NCBI GenBank assembly: GCA_005408345.1
Contig: SEMN01000345.1
Location: 1-64,000 of the forward strand
Origin: Macquaria australasica
Taxonomy: Eukaryota > Chordata > Actinopteri > Centrarchiformes > Percichthyidae
Direction: 5' to 3'
Length of the DNA: 64,000 bases
How positions within the stretch are numbered: the first letter of the stretch is position 1; each line of letters begins with the position of its first letter. Below, in pieces: positions 60,053 through 64,000 of this stretch. The position numbers and the translations under genes are program-made. The notes under the pieces were generated by a model. The model saw nothing but the letters and a program-made list of their open reading frames with translations. It made no database searches and was not told where the DNA came from.

Positions 60053-60772
60053 GATGTGGTAGCAGCTCTGGTCCTGTTCTGTGTCCTGTCCTACACTGCA
60101 GACAACCCCACCAACACCACCAGCAGCACCAGCAGCACCGCTGCACTACACATTAACACCAAAGCACTAATCCATCAACATCATCAAACAGGCGCTGGCA
60201 CCAGGCGCCTTCAAACCCAGGGACAGTAACAAGAGGAACCTGTGTACTGCTCACAGAGAGGGACAGATTTGTTATTTAAACATTTTACTTCCCATGCCAT
60301 GTCCTGCCACGACAAAAATCAAAAGGTTTCATAGTCAAACAATGGCAAAATAGTTATTTCTCCAAATTATATTTGCTATTAAACTGCGTAACAACAGCAT
60401 CTCCTGTGTTTTTTTGTTTTGACTTGTTTGTGTATTTTTGCATTATCCCAACCATTCACATGACATTTATTTTACTATCAGTGTCCTAGAGTAGCTATTG
60501 CATTAATTTACCTGATGTTAGATATATTGTAAATTTTGCACTCTTCACTTACTTGACAGTTTTACAACATGAACACGTTGACAAATAGTCAGTACATATA
60601 TTTATGTGGCGAGAGAATAGCCTTGTATATAGAATTTAGTTTGAACCTAGTATCTTTATTTGAGCATGTAAATATTTCTTTGGTTAGCTAGTGAGATAGC
60701 TAGTAAATAAACACTGACTAGCTAAACTAGGTTGTTAAATAGAGATCATGAAATAATTTTGAATCAGTTAAA

Positions 60773-60990
60773 AGAGTACTCAGTTTAGCATTGTACTCCT
60801 ACAATGTCAGACTTACGATGGACAGTTGTCATTCCGCACATTCTTCTTTCTTGTCAAAACCTGGCGCCTACATTACCCACAATGCAACGCTAACTGCCAA
60901 CAGTTCAGTCGGAGATTCTGGTAAGCTTTCTAACTCCACACTACCACAGACTTTGAAGTTTAAAATCCCCATTAGGACCTCCTCTTGCTA
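60773..60990. mobile_element. MITE family C, truncated copy
   Basis: AGAGTACTCAGTTTAGCATTG, ATGTCAGACTTACGATGGAC and CTTGTCAAAACCTGG match 46575-47087. The right end is missing. Confidence 0.6.
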
Positions 60991-61302
60991 AAGACTTTAA
61001 TTTCTTTCTAAAATATTTACGGTACTTCACTCAGCATAACAGATTTTCCTTTTCCTCCCTGTTGAAACATTTTTTACTCTTAATGGTTTTTTTGTGTGTT
61101 TGTCTGTTTTCTTGTTTCCCCATATGTAGGCCTACATATTCATTTATTAATCATTTGAATGCTGGACATAGAACTGTAACTAAAATAATAAACATTATTA
61201 ATCACAAAAACCTTTTTAGTTAAGTAGTGCAGTTCATTCTTTATTCATTATTGATATTTAAAAAAACATTGTGCTTTAGCAGCTCACATGAAATGTATTC
61301 TA

Positions 61303-61550
61303 GTGCTGTAACGGTTAGCTGGCAGGAAATTAATCGCCGACTATTTTAGTAATCAATTAATCATTTAAGTAATTTATCAATGATCATTTATCAAGACTCC
61401 AGTTTCCCAAATGTGAGGATTTAATGCTTTTAGCTGTTTTATATAATTGTAATTTGACTTTATTTTGGACGGTTGGTTGGAAAAAACAGGCAATTTAAAG
61501 ACGTCACCTTGAACCTGATATATTGGCAATAAAAGTCACACTGCATTGTC
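61303..61550. mobile_element. Degraded hAT-like MITE copy
   Basis: AGTGCTGTAACGGTTAGC and AGTAATCAATTAATCATTTA resemble the 7455-7820 family. Borders are approximate. Confidence 0.5.
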
Positions 61551-62512
61551 AAAGTGGAAATAAATCTGAAAGAGAGAGACAGAGACAAAAAGAGACAAAC
61601 GACTGAGCATGAGAGAGACACTGAAAGCTGTGATTCATTCATGTCAGGTGACTTTGCTGCCTCCATCTTTCAACCTTGTGTTTGTCTTTGTGTAACCTTG
61701 TACGTCCTTCTGTGCCACACAGGGCCAAAAAATGACATCAGTAACCACCATTTGCCCGACTTTCACACGCTTTTGAACTTTGTCGCTGCCGTTGTTTGCC
61801 TCTCCAACTTCGGAATGACCTTCCCACTCCAAGTCAAGAACACCAGAGGATATGTCACCATCTTCCTCCTCTACTCACACTAATCTACTCTCAGTAAGAT
61901 TTCCTCTACCTCCCCTCATGGCTCTTATTATTTTCCTCTACTTTTCTCTCTCTATGGACACATGAAAGTAGTCAGGCGTTACTGTACGGCTCTGACAATT
62001 ACACAGCTCATTATTAGTGTCTTGTGCTCTCCTGTAAGACTTCAAGCTTCTAATGTTGTGCTTATTCCAAGTCTTGCCGGATGAAGAAAATGTAAAAATG
62101 TAAACCATTCCTCCCTTTGCTTTGTTAGGAATACAAAGCCTGTGTAAAATTATGCCGGTGAGCTTTTAATTCATTCATGGATCTGCCCTTTATGAGCCGA
62201 CTGATACTACTGTAAAACACAAGAAATTCAAGAGCTAAGAAACAACTTTAAGTGTAAACAAAAACAGGAACAGGCTTGCAGAGAGAAAGAGAGGGGAGAG
62301 CTTCAGTCATAGCGAGAGCTGCTAATAGATGCCGAGGTTGAAGGGCAGTGTGACATTGAGAGTTAATTAAAAAAAATAATAGCACATTCCTGCGTCTCCC
62401 TCATGAGAGAGAGAGTCAGCACTGCATATTCATAAATATCGGCATATGTTTGTGTGGGTTCTTAAGCATGCTAAGTTTGTGTTTGTGTGTATTTATGAGC
62501 ATGCTAAATTAA

Positions 62513-62513
<1 letters not shown>

Positions 62514-62549
<36 letters not shown>
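62514..62549. repeat. (TG)n microsatellite
   Basis: An uninterrupted TG run; a related (CA)n tract is at about 62646-62670. No gene is supported between 60.06 and 63.1 kb. Confidence 0.85.
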
Positions 62550-63099
62550 TGAGGCCTTACAACAATATAGCCCTGTCCCACAGCACAAGGTTAATGATAA
62601 AATCTGACCCACTCACTGACAGATAGATCAGGAGATTACCCCCCCACACACACACACACGCACGCACACACACCCAACCCTCCTTCCCTCCCAACACACA
62701 CTCCACAAGCGCATGTCTCCATATGAATACACTAATTAACCAGCACAATAACATTTCCATGCCTCTTCCAAACACTATTCAAGCTGTCATGTTCTAATTA
62801 AGGCATGTCGGTGCGGCCAAAAGAAAAAAAAATAAACCAAACTGTGAACTTCCATGTGTTATGTATGAGCCCGCAGTTCAACATTACACCAAGTAATCCA
62901 GGAAAAAAACTGTGGAGGCCCTTTCATCCCTTCTAAAGCTGGTTTACATGTAAGAAGTTATGTGACAACATGAAATTTACAGTACAAAAGTAGCCTTCTT
63001 CTACCTCTCATTTAAGTCATAAATGCAACAGTAAAAAAAAAAAAAACTGCCCCAACTTTAGGAAGAAGACACTTCAATATACAAGATAATAAACCTTAC

Positions 63100-63306
63100 C
63101 AGAAATTGATCTATATTCAGAACTGTTTCAAAAGTGTTGATCCGCTCCCTCATCTTTTCAGCCGTTCCTCCTGCAGGTTGCTGCTCACTTTCTTGTGTGT
63201 CTTTAATATACTGTAATTCCCACTCTGGATATCTTTGTCTTACATCTGTCCTTTCCTGTCTTTGCCAGTGTGACGGACACAGGCTGTACCTGCTACCTGC
63301 CTCCAT
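63100..63306 (-). CDS. clcn1: Candidate alternative first exon of clcn1 (69 codons)
   Basis: The ATG at 63306-63304 opens a frame MEAGSRYSLCPSHWQRQERT ... TVLNIDQFL that runs exactly to a strong donor CTG|GTAAGG in phase 0, the phase needed for clcn1 exon 2. The composition (Trp, Glu, Arg, Gln) looks protein-like and the length is close to human exon 1 (60 codons). No clear similarity to the human N-terminus is seen, so it could also be the first exon of another gene or chance. Confidence 0.3.
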
Positions 63307-63345
63307 AGAGTATAGACCCCAGTGACTGACAGGTATGGTCAGTGC

Positions 63346-63370
63346 AACACACACACACACACACACACAG
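63346..63370. repeat. (CA)n microsatellite
   Basis: A short CA run just upstream (transcript sense) of the candidate exon at 63100-63306. Confidence 0.85.
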
Positions 63371-64000
63371 AGGGGAAAGCAGTAGAGGTTAATACAGACA
63401 CTTGAGGCTTGACAATAATTTGTCAGCAGCTCTTAATTCAGAGGGGTAGATTCTCAGTCAGGCGGTTGATCCAGCAGATTCCTGCAGCAGGATCATAAAT
63501 GATATGAGGCAGGCCGGACACAAGCTTGAGGTATGAAAATAATACCTGCTGACTGAGTGGAGACCATAAACCACATTAACATCGTGTGGGATAGGTTGGA
63601 TAATACTGTACTGTACTTTAAGTGCCTTCAGCATAGATAACATGCTTTACTAAAGCCTGACTCGACTCTAGTACAGTATTCAGTATCATGGTCATTTCTT
63701 TGGGCTAACATTTGTTATTGTACACAAACATGTTTGTGGCAGTAATTGCTCAAATTTGGTTATTAAGTTTAAGTTATGACAAAAATATGTACTGAGGCGA
63801 GATATTTTACAGTTGAACATTACATTTTACAATAAAATACGATTAAACTTACAAGACAAATACAAATATTTAAATCTTGAATTCAGAAAAAAAAGGGGGG
63901 CAAACATAAAAATGCAGCCTATAAAACATTTGTTTGGTGCTTATCTGCCAATATATAAACCAATACTGTTTTATTTTGGATAAGGTGGTATCGGCTGGTA

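Overview
The window is vertebrate nuclear DNA, almost certainly from a ray-finned (probably percomorph) fish. Small exons with GT-AG borders sit in long introns full of (CA)n, (GA)n and pyrimidine microsatellites and of fish-type MITEs. The order fam131b - clcn1 matches the neighbourhood of FAM131B and CLCN1 on human chromosome 7.

Two protein-coding genes were assembled by hand, tail to tail. (1) fam131b on the + strand has nine coding exons from 14048 to 35319. They keep one frame and give a 450-residue protein that starts MGCIGS, carries the conserved FAM131 core (TKPTAMAQGRVAHMIEW) and has a Gln-rich insert. (2) clcn1, the skeletal-muscle chloride channel ClC-1, is on the - strand. It has 23 coding exons from 60052 down to 40872 and gives about 981 residues with GSGIP, GKEGP, GAFMP, SLYDS and two CBS domains.

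The main finding is an extra 79-nt exon (53857..53935) between clcn1 exons 6 and 7. It has exactly the length and phase of exon 7 (51878..51956). It encodes a different but CLC-like version of the same membrane segment, ending in ACAVGVATCFAAPVGG where exon 7 ends in GCAVGVGCCFGTPLGG. Using both or neither exon breaks the frame, so they can only be used one at a time. The extra exon has a GC donor and replaces the cysteine equivalent to human C277, a residue of the common gate, by threonine. Its position matches mammalian CLCN1 exon 7A, known as a frame-breaking exon mis-spliced in myotonic dystrophy; here it looks like a working alternative exon. Exon 8 lies between a (CA)18 tract 15 nt past its donor and a (TC)49 tract 18 nt before its acceptor. 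Both introns around the extra exon contain transposon-derived sequence.

Layout: 1-5.3 kb, AT-rich with a duplicated A-B-A'...B' module; 5.3-5.9 kb, a CpG-rich promoter-like island with a perfect CRE and a - strand splice donor, perhaps the start of a divergent gene outside the window (zyx would fit human synteny); 6-13.3 kb, no gene, repeats; 13.3-35.3 kb, fam131b; 35.3-40.9 kb, 3' regions and repeats; 40.9-60.05 kb, clcn1; 60-64 kb, upstream sequence with a possible alternative first exon. No tRNA, rRNA, CRISPR or prokaryotic feature was seen.
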